Positions 8,191-17,164 of a DNA stretch of 64,000 nt are shown in pieces. Every line of letters begins with the position of its first letter. Positions within the stretch are counted from its first letter, which is position 1. Source of the stretch: JAEVLT01 sp050496765 (GTDB lineage: Bacteria; Bacillota; Bacilli; Bacillales; Cytobacillaceae); assembly GCF_050496765.1 (NCBI RefSeq), contig NZ_JBNWEO010000007.1, positions 186,001 through 250,000 on the forward strand. Direction: 5' to 3'. A model generated the notes under the pieces. It was not told the DNA's origin, did not search any database, and worked only from the letters and a program-made list of their open reading frames with translations. Position numbers and translations under genes: made by a program.

Positions 8191-9405
8191 ATGGATCAAC
8201 AGGCGAACGCAAGACGAAATTTAGTGATTATGTGGTTTGCCAATTTTTTTATTAATGGTAGCATGACAATGGTTTTGCCGTTTCTTTCATTGTACATTGA
8301 ATCATTTGGAAAGTTTTCAGAAAAATATGTTCAGCACTGGTCAGGGATCACGTTTGGGGTTACCTTTGTATCCGCATTTATTTTTTCACCGATTTGGGGA
8401 AAAGTGGGCGATCGCCATGGGCGCAAAAAGATCCTTCTTTTTTCGGCTTTTGGGATGACGTTGTCGGTCTTTTTCATGGGGTTTGTTCATTCCGTCTGGC
8501 AATTGTTTATTCTGCGCTTTTTTATGGGGTTTTTTGCCGGCTTTATTTCCATGTCCCAAGCGTATATTTCAACGCAAACGCCAAAACACATGGCTGGCCG
8601 CGTACTCGGAACATTGCAAACGGGAACGATTACCGGGGCTTTGCTTGGCCCCATTCTTGGCGGGATCATCGCCGATTCAGTCGGCTACAGCACAACGTTT
8701 AAATGGACATCGCTCTCCATTCTTATTTCAGGACTGCTTGTTTTGGCAACAAAGGAATACAAAATTGCCGATAACAAAGAAACGAAATCCATTTATACGA
8801 GTAAGGAAGTTATCCGCCACCTTACGCGCAATCCCGTCTTATTAACGGTTTTATTTATCTCGGCGCTGATTCAAATTGCCCATTTTAGCATCCAGCCGAT
8901 TTTATCACTGTATGTGAGTGAATTACATGGAAAAGAAAACATTGCCTTCTATTCGGGAATCGCTTTTTCGGCCGCCGGGCTTGGCAACCTGTTCATGTCA
9001 AGAAGCTGGGGGAAAATAGCGGATTTGCATGGATATGTGAAGGTTTTGATTATATTGCTGTTTGTGGCGGGATCGGTCTATTTGCCTGGTGCGATTGTGA
9101 CGAGTCTGTGGCAGCTTGTGCTCATCCGCTTTGTGCTCGGAATTTCACTTGGAGGCATTACGCCTGTTCAAATCGCCTTCCTTCGCCAGGAAGCTCCGAT
9201 TGCGATGCAAGGAGAAGTCATCGGCTACAATACGAGCCTTCGATTCTTTGGTAATATCTTTGGTCCGATGCTTGGCGGGTTTATTTCGGGTTATCTCGGT
9301 TTCTCAGCTGTTTTTGTCAGCACAAGTCTCTTGCTACTGATTAGCGGCGTGATCCTTTACACAGCAAGCCACCGCCACCCGGAGCTCGTGAACCATTCGG
9401 TTTAA
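8191..9405 (+). CDS. MFS multidrug efflux transporter, DHA1/MdtG-like
   Basis: A 404-residue, 12-segment major facilitator. The loop 2-3 motif is present as GKVGDRHGRKKIL, and the exporter-type motif C region (TITGALLGPILGGIIAD) follows in the first half. The two halves look alike, as expected for the family. I chose the ATG at 8191, where the conserved part begins (MDQQANARRNLVIMWF). An ATG at 8155, just after a short leader frame, would add 12 residues and cannot be excluded. It probably pumps hydrophobic drugs out using the proton gradient. Confidence 0.85.
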   Translation: MDQQANARRNLVIMWFANFFINGSMTMVLPFLSLYIESFGKFSEKYVQHWSGITFGVTFVSAFIFSPIWGKVGDRHGRKKILLFSAFGMTLSVFFMGFVHSVWQLFILRFFMGFFAGFISMSQAYISTQTPKHMAGRVLGTLQTGTITGALLGPILGGIIADSVGYSTTFKWTSLSILISGLLVLATKEYKIADNKETKSIYTSKEVIRHLTRNPVLLTVLFISALIQIAHFSIQPILSLYVSELHGKENIAFYSGIAFSAAGLGNLFMSRSWGKIADLHGYVKVLIILLFVAGSVYLPGAIVTSLWQLVLIRFVLGISLGGITPVQIAFLRQEAPIAMQGEVIGYNTSLRFFGNIFGPMLGGFISGYLGFSAVFVSTSLLLLISGVILYTASHRHPELVNHSV

Positions 9406-9602
9406 AAAATGAACCATTCAAGAATGACATTGAATCGGCACCCTCGATTTACGGAAAAAGCGTACAATAGGTTGTCAAAATAATAAGCCTTGTTATCAAC
9501 TCCAGCATCTGACGCCCCCCTCCCCCTTAACCTCTATCATAAGCATAAACTTTTTTTGTAAAGCAAGTGTTAACCAATTGTAATAATTCAATTAATAAAG
9601 GG

Positions 9603-9636
9603 AAGCCGACTTTTCAGCAACGGCTTACCTTTTTTT
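9603..9636. terminator. Bidirectional terminator
   Basis: AAGCCG and CGGCTT pair across 12 bases. On the plus strand they are followed by ACC and a T7 run, which suits the MFS gene. The stem overlaps the last codons of the minus-strand EAL fragment. Confidence 0.65.
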
Positions 9637-10871
9637 CTACCGTAAAGGCCTCTGCTTCGTTCGCGGTCATTGGTTTTCCCAATAAGAAGCCTTGCCCGTA
9701 ATCCGAACGGTGATCCAAAAGAAAACGGAGGTGCTCCGCCTCTTCAATTCCTTCAGCGACCGATTTGATGTTCAGTGTTTGCGCTAGATTGATAATGGCT
9801 TTCGCAATCTTTATCGTTTGCTGATCTTTATAAAGATTCAGTGTAAACGACTTATCCATTTTCAAAAAGCTGATTGGCAGCTCGTTTAAATACGTTAATG
9901 AAGAATAACCGGTGCCAAAGTCATCAATGCCGACTTCAATGCCCAATGCTTCGATTTGCCGCAAAATTTTGCTGGCATATTGTACATCTTTCATTAGCAT
10001 GCTCTCTGTTATTTCAAACTGGAGCTGTTCAGGAGGGAAATTGGTTTCGGTCAAGATCGTCTGAATTCTTTTTACCAGCGTTCGATCCTCAAATTGCTTG
10101 GCTGAAAGGTTCACCGAAAATCTGGCCGGCAGTCCTTTCTCTCGCCATGACTGCCCTTGCTCACAGACCGTCTTCAGCACCCAATGACCAATCGGGATGA
10201 TCAACCCTGTTTCTTCTGCAATCGGAATAAACTCCGCGGGAGATACCATGCCAAGCTCTGGATGGTGCCAGCGCAAAAGAGCTTCATAGCAAACCAATTG
10301 ATTCGTTTTCAGATGAAAAATTGGTTGATAATACACTTCCAATTCATTTTTTTCCAGTGCAGTATGCAAGAAATTTTCCATAATAAAGCGGTTAATAGAA
10401 GTAGATTCCATTTCTTTTTGGAAAAATTGAACCCCATTTTTCCCTTGATCCTTGACCGCGTACATCGAGATATCCGCTTGTTTCAACAGTTCATTCATAT
10501 TCTTTCCATTTTCCGGATAGAAACTAATGCCAATGCTCCCTGTCATCTTGATATTCAGCTTGTTAAGGGTCACTGGTTCCGAGATTTTGTCCAGTATTTC
10601 CCTTGCCAGTTTTTTTGATTCAGAACGGTTCCCACTGTGTGCATGTTGATGCAGAACAATAAATTCATCGCCGCCTATTCGTGCCAAAAGATCATCCGGA
10701 CCGATGCAGCTTTCGATTCTTTTCGCCATTTCTTTTAGCAAAAGATCGCCGTAATCATGGCCAAATGTGTCGTTGATCGATTTAAAATTGTCCAAATCAA
10801 GAAAAATAAACGCTAAGTTCGCTGATTTCACCTGATCGTACTGAAAATAATTTTGAATGAAAGACCGATTA
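9614..10871 (-). pseudogene. 3' part of an IS-split GAF-GGDEF-EAL gene
   Basis: The open frame carries most of a GGDEF domain (LARIGGDEFIVL) and a full EAL domain (CYEALLRWHHP, then DDFGTGYSSLTYL and KSVAEGIEE). The first residues of GGDEF are missing: the frame begins at NRSFIQNYF, directly at the end of an IS630-family element. Joining it to the fragment at 12181-12611, after removing the element and one TA copy, restores an in-frame 562-residue protein with the normal GGDEF entry D-T-L-T-S-N-Y-N-R. A GTG at 10831 could still start an EAL-containing product, but no good ribosome site is visible. Intact, it would have made and/or degraded c-di-GMP. Confidence 0.88.
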
Positions 10872-11049
10872 TATATATATGGAACTAAACAATTTGGTTC
10901 TGTAACGATTTCCTAGATTAATGACAATATTCTACAAAATTTAAGCACAATATACCTGCAATCATCGGAGTTTGTCGAATATCGTTTTAGGCTATTTATT
11001 GCTCAATCCGATCCTGGCAATCTGGCTAAAGGTGTAATTGAGTCAATAG

Positions 11050-11601
11050 TTAAAGCTTAAGACATAGACGATTAACGATTTTCATAGGGTCTTTATTGAT
11101 TTGTGTAATGAATGTCTGGACAGCCACTCTAATTTCTTCTACCGTTTTATAAAAAACATTATAAATAATTGATTTTTTTAACCATCCCCACAGTCCTTCA
11201 ATTAGGTTTAACTCTGGGCTGTATGGTGGGAGAAAAACAAGTTGCAGATGATCTTTATGGGCTTCGAGAAAAGGTTGAATCAGTTTCGAGTGGTGGATTC
11301 TAGCATTATCCAGTATCATTACAATCTTCTCACCCTTGTATCTGACTACAACTTTTTCAAGAAAAGATAGGAAAACTTGAGCATCATAGTGTTCTTCTTC
11401 TGTGACAAACACTTCGCCTGTTTCGTAATCGAGGGTACCAATTAATTTAACCCCGTGATGTTTTCCATAAGTAGGTATCACTTTTTGTTGCCCTTTAGGA
11501 AACCATGTATTGGCTAAAGCTTGGTAGTCCCTGATCATGGATTCATCTTGAAACAGAATTCGATCAATTTCGTCATTCATCATTTTTTTTAATCGTTTCA
11601 A
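11050..11601 (-). CDS. IS630-family transposase, catalytic half (ORF B)
   Basis: A 183-residue DDE domain. The three acidic residues are in LFQDESMI, VMILDNARIHHS and YSPELNLIEGLWG. The frame overlaps ORF A and begins inside an A8 tract region. It is probably made as a fusion with ORF A through frameshifting or transcript slippage; the ATG at 11601 may be only nominal. Confidence 0.85.
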   Translation of the reverse strand: MKRLKKMMNDEIDRILFQDESMIRDYQALANTWFPKGQQKVIPTYGKHHGVKLIGTLDYETGEVFVTEEEHYDAQVFLSFLEKVVVRYKGEKIVMILDNARIHHSKLIQPFLEAHKDHLQLVFLPPYSPELNLIEGLWGWLKKSIIYNVFYKTVEEIRVAVQTFITQINKDPMKIVNRLCLKL

Positions 11602-12100
11602 ATTCTTGTTTGAACGCTTCCTGTTTCTCGGGGTCAGCCTTTGCTAGGGTATACGTTGGTTTTGTGTAACTAAATCCCAAACGAGTCAACAATCTCCTTA
11701 CACCCCGGTCCGTATAAACAATGTCAAATGTTTGCTTAATCCAATCGCGAACAAGAAATGAAGTCCAATTCATTTCTGCGGGAAATCCAACAGCAGCTGG
11801 CTTTTTTTCAACAATTAACTGATAGAGTTCCTTTTCTTGTTCCTCTGTTAGTTGACAAGGGCGTCCGGGAGATTGTCCGGGAACTAATCCCTCCAAACCG
11901 TTAGTTTTATAGGCTCGAACATAGTTATATATAGTTTGCTCCGTACATTCTAAAAGGTCAGCGATTTCTACATAAGTCCGTCCTTTTAAATGCATGAGGA
12001 TAGCCTGATAACGTTTAAACATCCGTAGATCCCTTAAACCATGCATACAAGCTTTAACTTCCTGAATTGAATCCATGTTTTCATTTTGAAGGATTTTCAT
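11573..12100 (-). CDS. IS630-family transposase, DNA-binding half (ORF A)
   Basis: A 175-residue protein with helix-turn-helix segments (YVEIADLLECTEQTIYNYVR and a second, winged part near VRRLLTRLGFSYTKP). It ends IKKNDE just after an A8 tract at 11583-11590. ORF B is in the +1 frame relative to ORF A, so a +1 shift, or loss of one A in the transcript, would join them into a full-length transposase of about 345 residues. Confidence 0.85.
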   Translation of the reverse strand: MKILQNENMDSIQEVKACMHGLRDLRMFKRYQAILMHLKGRTYVEIADLLECTEQTIYNYVRAYKTNGLEGLVPGQSPGRPCQLTEEQEKELYQLIVEKKPAAVGFPAEMNWTSFLVRDWIKQTFDIVYTDRGVRRLLTRLGFSYTKPTYTLAKADPEKQEAFKQEFETIKKNDE

Positions 12101-12155
12101 TATGTGTCCGCCTTCCTAAAGGTTTTATTTACCTATAAGAATTGGACAAATTTTC

Positions 12156-12611
12156 TTAAAATCCTTTAATTCCATTTATATAGTTTGAGGTTAAGGTGTC
12201 TTTAATGGTTAAGTTTTCAAGATCAATGGTTTGGGCAATTAAATGACCGGCTGTTTGCAGAACAGAGTGGTCATACCCGCTAAATTCAAATGGCTGTGAA
12301 TGAATCGCCAACAGCCTGCCAAATACCACTCCAGTTTTTAACACAATCGGAACCTCAGTAAAATGTCCGCTGCGTAGCAATGTAAGCAGCGGATCCGGCT
12401 TTTCGACATCAGCAGCCCCCACGAGCCGGCTCCCTTCGGATAGGAGGGTTTGCCCACGATTAAATGCTTTTATTACGGTACCATCACCGTTCTCATCGGC
12501 TGTTAGAACAAACGTATTCACTGCGATTGTTTTACTCAAAATTTCAAATACATGCGTAAGAGTAGTATTTAAAGTTTGATAGTAAAATAAATCTCTCAGA
12601 TGACCGCTCAT
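12156..12611 (-). pseudogene. 5' part of the IS-split GAF-GGDEF-EAL gene
   Basis: The open frame encodes 151 residues. Residues 1-143 belong to the host gene and form a GAF sensor domain ending at the start of GGDEF (KDTLTSNY); the last few residues up to the stop are encoded by the insertion sequence. The ATG at 12611 has AAAAGGGG about 7 bases upstream. The gene lies downstream of a c-di-GMP-I riboswitch on the same strand, so the enzyme was probably feedback-controlled by its own product. In the present state only a GAF fragment would be made. Confidence 0.85.
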
Positions 12612-12652
12612 GATTAGACCCCTTTTTTACCTATTTTAATCCAGCTGAAATA

Positions 12653-12750
12653 ATAAATGAAAACTCGCCGACTGGCGAGTCCTTTGGACGAAGACAGAGG
12701 CGTAGTTGAATTTATGCGTTCAGAATTTATCCATATAAATTCTGATTAGC
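12653..12750. repeat. Dispersed structured repeat R1, short copy
   Basis: The first 60 bases match the copy at 24103 almost exactly, including the hairpin ACTCGCCGACTGGCGAGT. The right end (CAGAATTTATCC then ATATAAATTCTG, an inverted repeat) also matches. The middle, about 60 bases, is missing relative to that copy. It lies exactly between the riboswitch terminator and the GAF gene start. Confidence 0.8.
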
Positions 12751-12751
12751 C

Positions 12752-12786
12752 AAAAAAAGACTATCCCTTCATCCAATGGAATAGTC
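12752..12786 (-). terminator. Expression-platform terminator of the riboswitch
   Basis: On the minus strand GACTATTCC pairs with GGGATAGTC and a T7 run follows. It begins about 20 bases after the aptamer, as expected for transcriptional control. Confidence 0.8.
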
Positions 12787-12799
12787 ACTTCTCTCTCTT

Positions 12800-12900
12800 G
12801 ATCGTGCTATTCGGCAGCTGGCTGTCATGGGTGCGTTTTCACCGTTAGACCCTATAGTTTTGCGCCCCCATTTTTCAATGGGTTTGCCTGTTCGTAGCTA
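12800..12900 (-). promoter_or_regulatory. c-di-GMP-I (GEMM) riboswitch aptamer
   Basis: The minus strand carries the GEMM core: ACAGGCAAACC, a small hairpin (CCATT/AATGG), GGCGCAAAAC, a CTAA step, a second hairpin, and ATGACAGCCAGCTGCCG. A short closing stem (GCTA/TAGC) brackets it. It is followed by a terminator hairpin and then by a gene for a GGDEF-EAL protein, the class of gene most often controlled by this riboswitch. The identification is by motif recognition, not by a covariance-model search. Confidence 0.8.
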
Positions 12901-13533
12901 TTTAATTTTCTAGGCTCATCGGCACCCGGACTTTTTTCACAAAAAATGCTGATTCCCTATAAAAAAGGGAACTACTGCTAAAACTCTAGTAAAAATTACT
13001 TGCTTCTTAGTATATACTAAATTTTCTTATAAAAAAAGGGGAAAGTGGTAGAATTTTGTCAAAATGTGTTGAAAGTTTGAAGGTGGAAACGATTGGGGGG
13101 AGGAGACTATAGAAAGATTTCCTCATACAGTTTTGGCGCTCTTTTCTTAATTTGCTTTAGTAGTTTCTCCATTTATAAAACCATCGTCAATATTTAAAAA
13201 TTTCGAATTCATTGTAGTCGCTTTTCTTCGTTCATTGCTACTTCTAGAATTGGATAATTTTCGGCAACTTCCGATGAACCATTTCCTTACTAAGCAAGGA
13301 AGATCTACTTATCGTATAAAAACTCAATCCCTACTTAGTAAGGTTTATTTGCTGTTTTTTGTAAAACTACAAAAAATTCTTCAAATCCCTTGAGATTTTA
13401 TCCTCATTTTATTTCGTTTTCCAAAACGCTTAAACTTCTATTTTAAAGCGCTTTGTCATTGTTCAATCACAATGGGAATTCAATTATGATTGAAACGATT
13501 TGTTGAAAATGCTTGCCTTTCCCGGATTTTTTT
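12901..13533. other. Intergenic stretch upstream of the riboswitch and after panE
   Basis: No coding frame is convincing. Two inverted repeats stand out: TTAGTATATACTAA (13007-13020, a perfect 14-bp palindrome upstream of the riboswitch) and CCTTACTAAG (13285-13294) with CTTAGTAAGG (13334-13343). The first may be an operator or part of the promoter of the riboswitch transcript; I could not fix -35 and -10 boxes. Confidence 0.4.
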
Positions 13534-14451
13534 CTATCCAAGCAGTTGCTGATAGATTTTCAAATTAGCGTAGACGGCTTCGAGTACTGGTGTGGCAATT
13601 TGTTCTTTTCTCGCGATTTGGAACAGGAACCCATGCAGGTGATCCGCTTCAACTGGCAGCTGTTTTTCCATATCTCGTTGCATCGACGATTTCATTTCAA
13701 ATCCTAGCCCGTCAATTTGCTTCATTAAGGCTTCTGCCACATGGTCAACAAGCGGTGCATCGACGGCTTTCATCACGGTGATAATTTCATGCAACAAGTG
13801 CTGTACCGTTTCCCGGCCGTTCGGCTGTTCGCGAATCGGGCCGATCGGGGCGCGCATTAATGTTGTGATACCAGACATCGTCGAAATAAACAAGTACTTT
13901 TGCCATAAATCACGATTGATATTGTCACTTAAACGGAAATTTGCATTGGCGCCACTAAAGCTTTCAGCGATTTTTAAAATCCGCTCCGATTTTTCTCCGG
14001 AACGCTCACCGAAGACGAGATCGTGAATTGGGCTCGTCTGGATGATTTCACCCTTTTCTCCAAGTGTTGCTTCAATAAAACAAAGACCGCCAAGCACCTT
14101 TTCTTCACCAAACTCTTCTGCCAAGATCCCGAAATGCAAAATTCCATTGAGCAGCGGCATGATCGCTGTCCTCTCTGATACATATGGACGAAAGTCGGCT
14201 ATCGCATTTTGCAAATGGTATGCCTTTGTGGAAAGCAAAATCAGATCGAACGGTTCCGCTTCTTCACCAGCGACAATGGTTTTTGGCCGGAATGAAGCAT
14301 CGCCATGGACACTGTTAATCTGGAGTCCTTGCTCTTCCAACTGTTTTCTTCTTCTTTCACGAACAAGAAAGGTCACATCTACCCCTTTTTCGGACAGACG
14401 GCCGCCAAAATAACCGCCCACTGCTCCGGCACCAACAACTAATACTCTCAT
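13534..14451 (-). CDS. panE: 2-dehydropantoate 2-reductase (ketopantoate reductase)
   Basis: A 305-residue NADPH-dependent reductase. The N-terminal Rossmann motif GAGAVGGYFGGRL is clear, the catalytic Lys is in LLSTKAYHL, and the C-terminal helical domain holds DLWQKYLFIS. It reduces 2-dehydropantoate to pantoate in coenzyme A synthesis. The start at 14451 is 9 bases after GGAGG; an ATG at 14460 touches the ribosome site. No other pan gene is near, so it may be one of several paralogs. Confidence 0.85.
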   Translation of the reverse strand: MRVLVVGAGAVGGYFGGRLSEKGVDVTFLVRERRRKQLEEQGLQINSVHGDASFRPKTIVAGEEAEPFDLILLSTKAYHLQNAIADFRPYVSERTAIMPLLNGILHFGILAEEFGEEKVLGGLCFIEATLGEKGEIIQTSPIHDLVFGERSGEKSERILKIAESFSGANANFRLSDNINRDLWQKYLFISTMSGITTLMRAPIGPIREQPNGRETVQHLLHEIITVMKAVDAPLVDHVAEALMKQIDGLGFEMKSSMQRDMEKQLPVEADHLHGFLFQIARKEQIATPVLEAVYANLKIYQQLLG

Positions 14452-14526
14452 TCCCAACATCCTCCTTTGTTTTGAAAACCTTTACTTTCAGTATAAATTT
14501 CCGTTTCATGGAATGAAAGACAAACA

Positions 14527-16659
14527 TCAGTTTACGGCAACTTTTTTTCGCAATAGTAAATAAGCTTTGATCATAAAATAGCTAACTTCATCCGGAAGCC
14601 GTTCTTTGATCGGCTTTAACTTCTCTGCACCCGCTTCGGCAACGGCCTGCTCCAACAAGGGCACAAACTTATTCGGGATCATCCCGTCTAAATCAACACC
14701 AAGCCCCTGTTCGGCACAAAGCAACAGATGATTTTCAATTGTTACCAGCGAAAGCTCCCGTTTTGCGGCAATTTCTTCAAGCGACAGTCCTTCCTGATAA
14801 AGTTTAAATGTTTCTAAATGTGAGTTTGCCACCGGCTTCGTTGCAGCCTTTTTAACAGGCGTTTCTGCAGCCATTTCCGGCTCTTGCCCAAGATTTCCAG
14901 CAAGGAAATTTCCAATTGCAGCCAGAAACGCTTCACCGTATTTTTTTAGTTTATGCTCGCCGACACCATTGACTGCTAGGAATGCTTCGTTCGTCTGCGG
15001 CCGTTTTGCCACCATATCTTTTAACGCCGAATCGGAAAAAATCACAAATGGCGGTACTTTTTCGCTGTCCGCCAGCTGTTTGCGAAGGGTTCTAAGCGCT
15101 TCAAACAATGGATCATGGCGGGCCACTTGCCTGCTTACAACCGCTTCCCTTCTGTAAACTTTTTGCTGCCCCAGCAGTACCTCTTTTCCCTTTACCGAAA
15201 CCACCAATGTCGGATAGGTTCCATGCTGAACAGCGATCAGTTCCTGTGATATCAAAAATTCGATAAAATCGGACACTTCTTTTGCACTCTTTTCGCGCAT
15301 GATCCCATAGGTTGACAGTTTGTCAAAGGATAGATCAGTAATCTTTTTATTTTTCGAACCGGTTAATACTTGGGCGATGAGCTGCTTGCCAAAGCGCTGC
15401 CCCATGCGAATCATGCACGACAAAACCATTTGCGCCTCTTTCGTCACATCGATGCTCTCCCGTGAATCGGTACAATTGCCGCATCGGCCGCACGCTTTTG
15501 TCTCGGTTTCGCCAAAATAGGTTAAAATAAACGCCTGCAAGCATTCTTCCGTGTGGCAATAATCTACCATCGACTGCAGTTTTTCCAATTCTTGTTTGAT
15601 CCGGGCGGGATCGCTCGATTGGTCGATTAAAAACCGTTGGATTTGTACATCCTGAGGGGAGTAGAGGACAAGACATTCGCTGTCCAATCCATCTCTTCCG
15701 GCACGGCCTGCCTCTTGATAATAGCTTTCCATATTTTTCGGAAGCTGAAAATGAACGACGTAGCGGATATTTGATTTATCAATTCCCATGCCAAACGCGG
15801 AGGTAGCTACCATGACCGTCGCTTCATCTGCTAAAAAACGTTCCTGCTCGCGGGTTCGTTCTGTCTCATTCATTCCAGCATGGTAACGGGCGACATTGAA
15901 ATTTTCCTTTTTCAGCCGCTCGTAAAGCTGATCAACCGTTTTCCGTGTGGCTGCATAAATAATACCCGCTTCTTTTTCATTCTTTTTCAAGTAATCTTTT
16001 AAAAAACGCAACCGATCCTGCCCCTTAATAACAGTGAAAGAAAGATTCTTACGTTCAAATCCGGTAATGATCGTATTTTCCTCGTTAATTTTTAATAAAT
16101 GACAAATATCTTCGCGCACAATCGGCGTAGCGGTGGCGGTTAAAGCCATCACTGTCGGTTTCTGCGGCATGCTTGTGATTAATTTTTGAATATGGCGGTA
16201 GCTTGGGCGAAAATCGTGCCCCCATTGGGAAATACAGTGGGCTTCGTCTACTGCGACGAGAGGGATGTCCATTTTTTTCAGATCCTCAATAAAGCCTTGC
16301 GATTCTAAACGTTCAGGGGCAATATAAAGAAGCTTGTACTTTCCTTGGATTGCTTGCTGAATTCGCTCATTGGCTTCCTGGAAACTTAATGAGCTATTAA
16401 TAAAGGCTGCTGGAATCCCTGCTTGTACGAGCGTGTCGACCTGGTCTTTCATTAACGAAATAAGCGGGGAAATGACAATTGCTGTCCCATTTAGGGCAAG
16501 TGCCGGAATTTGATAACAAATAGACTTGCCTCCCCCTGTCGGCATGACGCAAATCGTGTTTTTCCCTTGTAAAACCGATTGGATGGCTTTTTCCTGGCCA
16601 TGGCGAAACGATGAATACCCAAAATAGGTTTGCAATAACTGCTGTGCTTTTTCTAGCAA
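14527..16659 (-). CDS. recQ: ATP-dependent DNA helicase RecQ, long form
   Basis: A 710-residue RecQ helicase. Motif I is MPTGGGKSICYQ, motif II is DEAH in VAVDEAHCISQWGHDF, and motif VI is YYQEAGRAGRDG. The zinc-binding RQC Cys residues follow (CGRCGNC), then an HRDC domain (VNGVGEHKLKKYG), then a C-terminal HTH-like region (YQEGLSLEEIAAKRELSL) found in the longer Bacillus forms. It unwinds DNA 3' to 5' in recombination and fork repair. The start is TTG at 16659 with AGGAGAG 7 bases upstream. Confidence 0.95.
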   Translation of the reverse strand: MLEKAQQLLQTYFGYSSFRHGQEKAIQSVLQGKNTICVMPTGGGKSICYQIPALALNGTAIVISPLISLMKDQVDTLVQAGIPAAFINSSLSFQEANERIQQAIQGKYKLLYIAPERLESQGFIEDLKKMDIPLVAVDEAHCISQWGHDFRPSYRHIQKLITSMPQKPTVMALTATATPIVREDICHLLKINEENTIITGFERKNLSFTVIKGQDRLRFLKDYLKKNEKEAGIIYAATRKTVDQLYERLKKENFNVARYHAGMNETERTREQERFLADEATVMVATSAFGMGIDKSNIRYVVHFQLPKNMESYYQEAGRAGRDGLDSECLVLYSPQDVQIQRFLIDQSSDPARIKQELEKLQSMVDYCHTEECLQAFILTYFGETETKACGRCGNCTDSRESIDVTKEAQMVLSCMIRMGQRFGKQLIAQVLTGSKNKKITDLSFDKLSTYGIMREKSAKEVSDFIEFLISQELIAVQHGTYPTLVVSVKGKEVLLGQQKVYRREAVVSRQVARHDPLFEALRTLRKQLADSEKVPPFVIFSDSALKDMVAKRPQTNEAFLAVNGVGEHKLKKYGEAFLAAIGNFLAGNLGQEPEMAAETPVKKAATKPVANSHLETFKLYQEGLSLEEIAAKRELSLVTIENHLLLCAEQGLGVDLDGMIPNKFVPLLEQAVAEAGAEKLKPIKERLPDEVSYFMIKAYLLLRKKVAVN

Positions 16660-16839
16660 TGAACTTCTCTCCTATCTGCGCTAGTTTCCCTTCCGAACAA
16701 ATCAACTATTTCTATTATAACGTTTTTGAATGATGAGCGAGGTACGAAGAGCATTTTTCCGCTAACAATTTTTACGATAAAGAGCAAAGGATCTCCACGT
16801 TCATGAACTACGGATAAAGTGATTTGTATTTTATTCCCA

Positions 16840-16868
16840 TTGAATAAACAACATCAATGTTGTATTAT
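16840..16868 (+). promoter_or_regulatory. Sigma-A promoter of the 6S RNA
   Basis: TTGAAT (16840-16845), a 17-bp spacer and TATTAT (16863-16868) place the transcription start near 16875, right at the base of the RNA's closing stem. Confidence 0.65.
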
Positions 16869-16875
16869 ACTATAT

Positions 16876-17068
16876 ACAAGCTGCATTGTTCGTATCGATA
16901 ATAAAGTTTTAACCTTTAAGCTGTAACAGGGAGTTTTAAATTGAAACAAGAATGACAAGCCTTCGTCTATACGACAGGGAGGACATGCAGGGCGGTTTCT
17001 GCGAACACCCACTTTGAGGAGTGGTGGTTTAAAACTTTCTTATTTTTCTACGGCAATTGCGGCTCCTT
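16876..17068 (+). ncRNA. bsrB: 6S RNA, probably the 6S-2 (BsrB) type
   Basis: An RNA of about 193 nt with 6S architecture. The closing stem pairs 16879-16894 (AGCTGCATTGTTCGTA) with 17049-17064 (TACGGCAATTGCGGCT). An inner stem pairs GGGAGTTTTAAATT (16929) with GGTTTAAAACTTTC (17026) over 14 positions. Between them is the open bubble, which contains AGTTTTAACCTTT; from memory this is the template for the 6S-2 product RNA. The apical part resembles other 6S RNAs (CTGCGAACACCCACTTTGA). In B. subtilis bsrB is next to recQ, and recQ is the neighbour here. 6S RNA binds sigma-A RNA polymerase and mimics an open promoter. Confidence 0.82.
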
Positions 17069-17082
17069 AACATGACTTTTCG

Positions 17083-17116
17083 AACCCGTTTCTTCAGTGG
17101 AAACGGGTATTATTTT
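17083..17116 (+). terminator. Terminator downstream of 6S RNA
   Basis: ACCCGTTT and AAACGGGT pair across about 9 bases and are followed by ATTATTTT. It lies 15 bases after the 6S closing stem; the mature 3' end is probably made by processing. Confidence 0.6.
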
Positions 17117-17164
17117 GCCGTTTTTTGCAACTTTGTTTTCATTCACGTGTAGGAAGCTCACTTT

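Larger units (their letters stand above)
10874..12180 (-). mobile_element. IS630-family insertion sequence with TA duplication
   Basis: A 1307-bp element flanked by TA at 10872-10873 and 12181-12182, the target duplication typical of the IS630/Tc1 group. The ends are imperfect inverted repeats: TATAAATGGAATTAAAG at the transposase-proximal end and TATATATGGAACTAAAC at the other. The boundaries were fixed by requiring that removal restore the reading frame of the interrupted GAF-GGDEF-EAL gene; the TATA runs alone would leave several choices. It contains two overlapping transposase frames. Confidence 0.85.

Noticed and set aside
9874..10618. Plus-strand ORFs across the GGDEF-EAL fragment
   Set aside because: They are antisense shadows of the domain-bearing minus-strand frame; they show no domains and lack ribosome sites.
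13285..13343. IS end or terminator (CCTTACTAAG / CTTAGTAAGG)
   Set aside because: The 39-base loop and lack of a T-run argue against a terminator, and no second copy or transposase supports an IS end.
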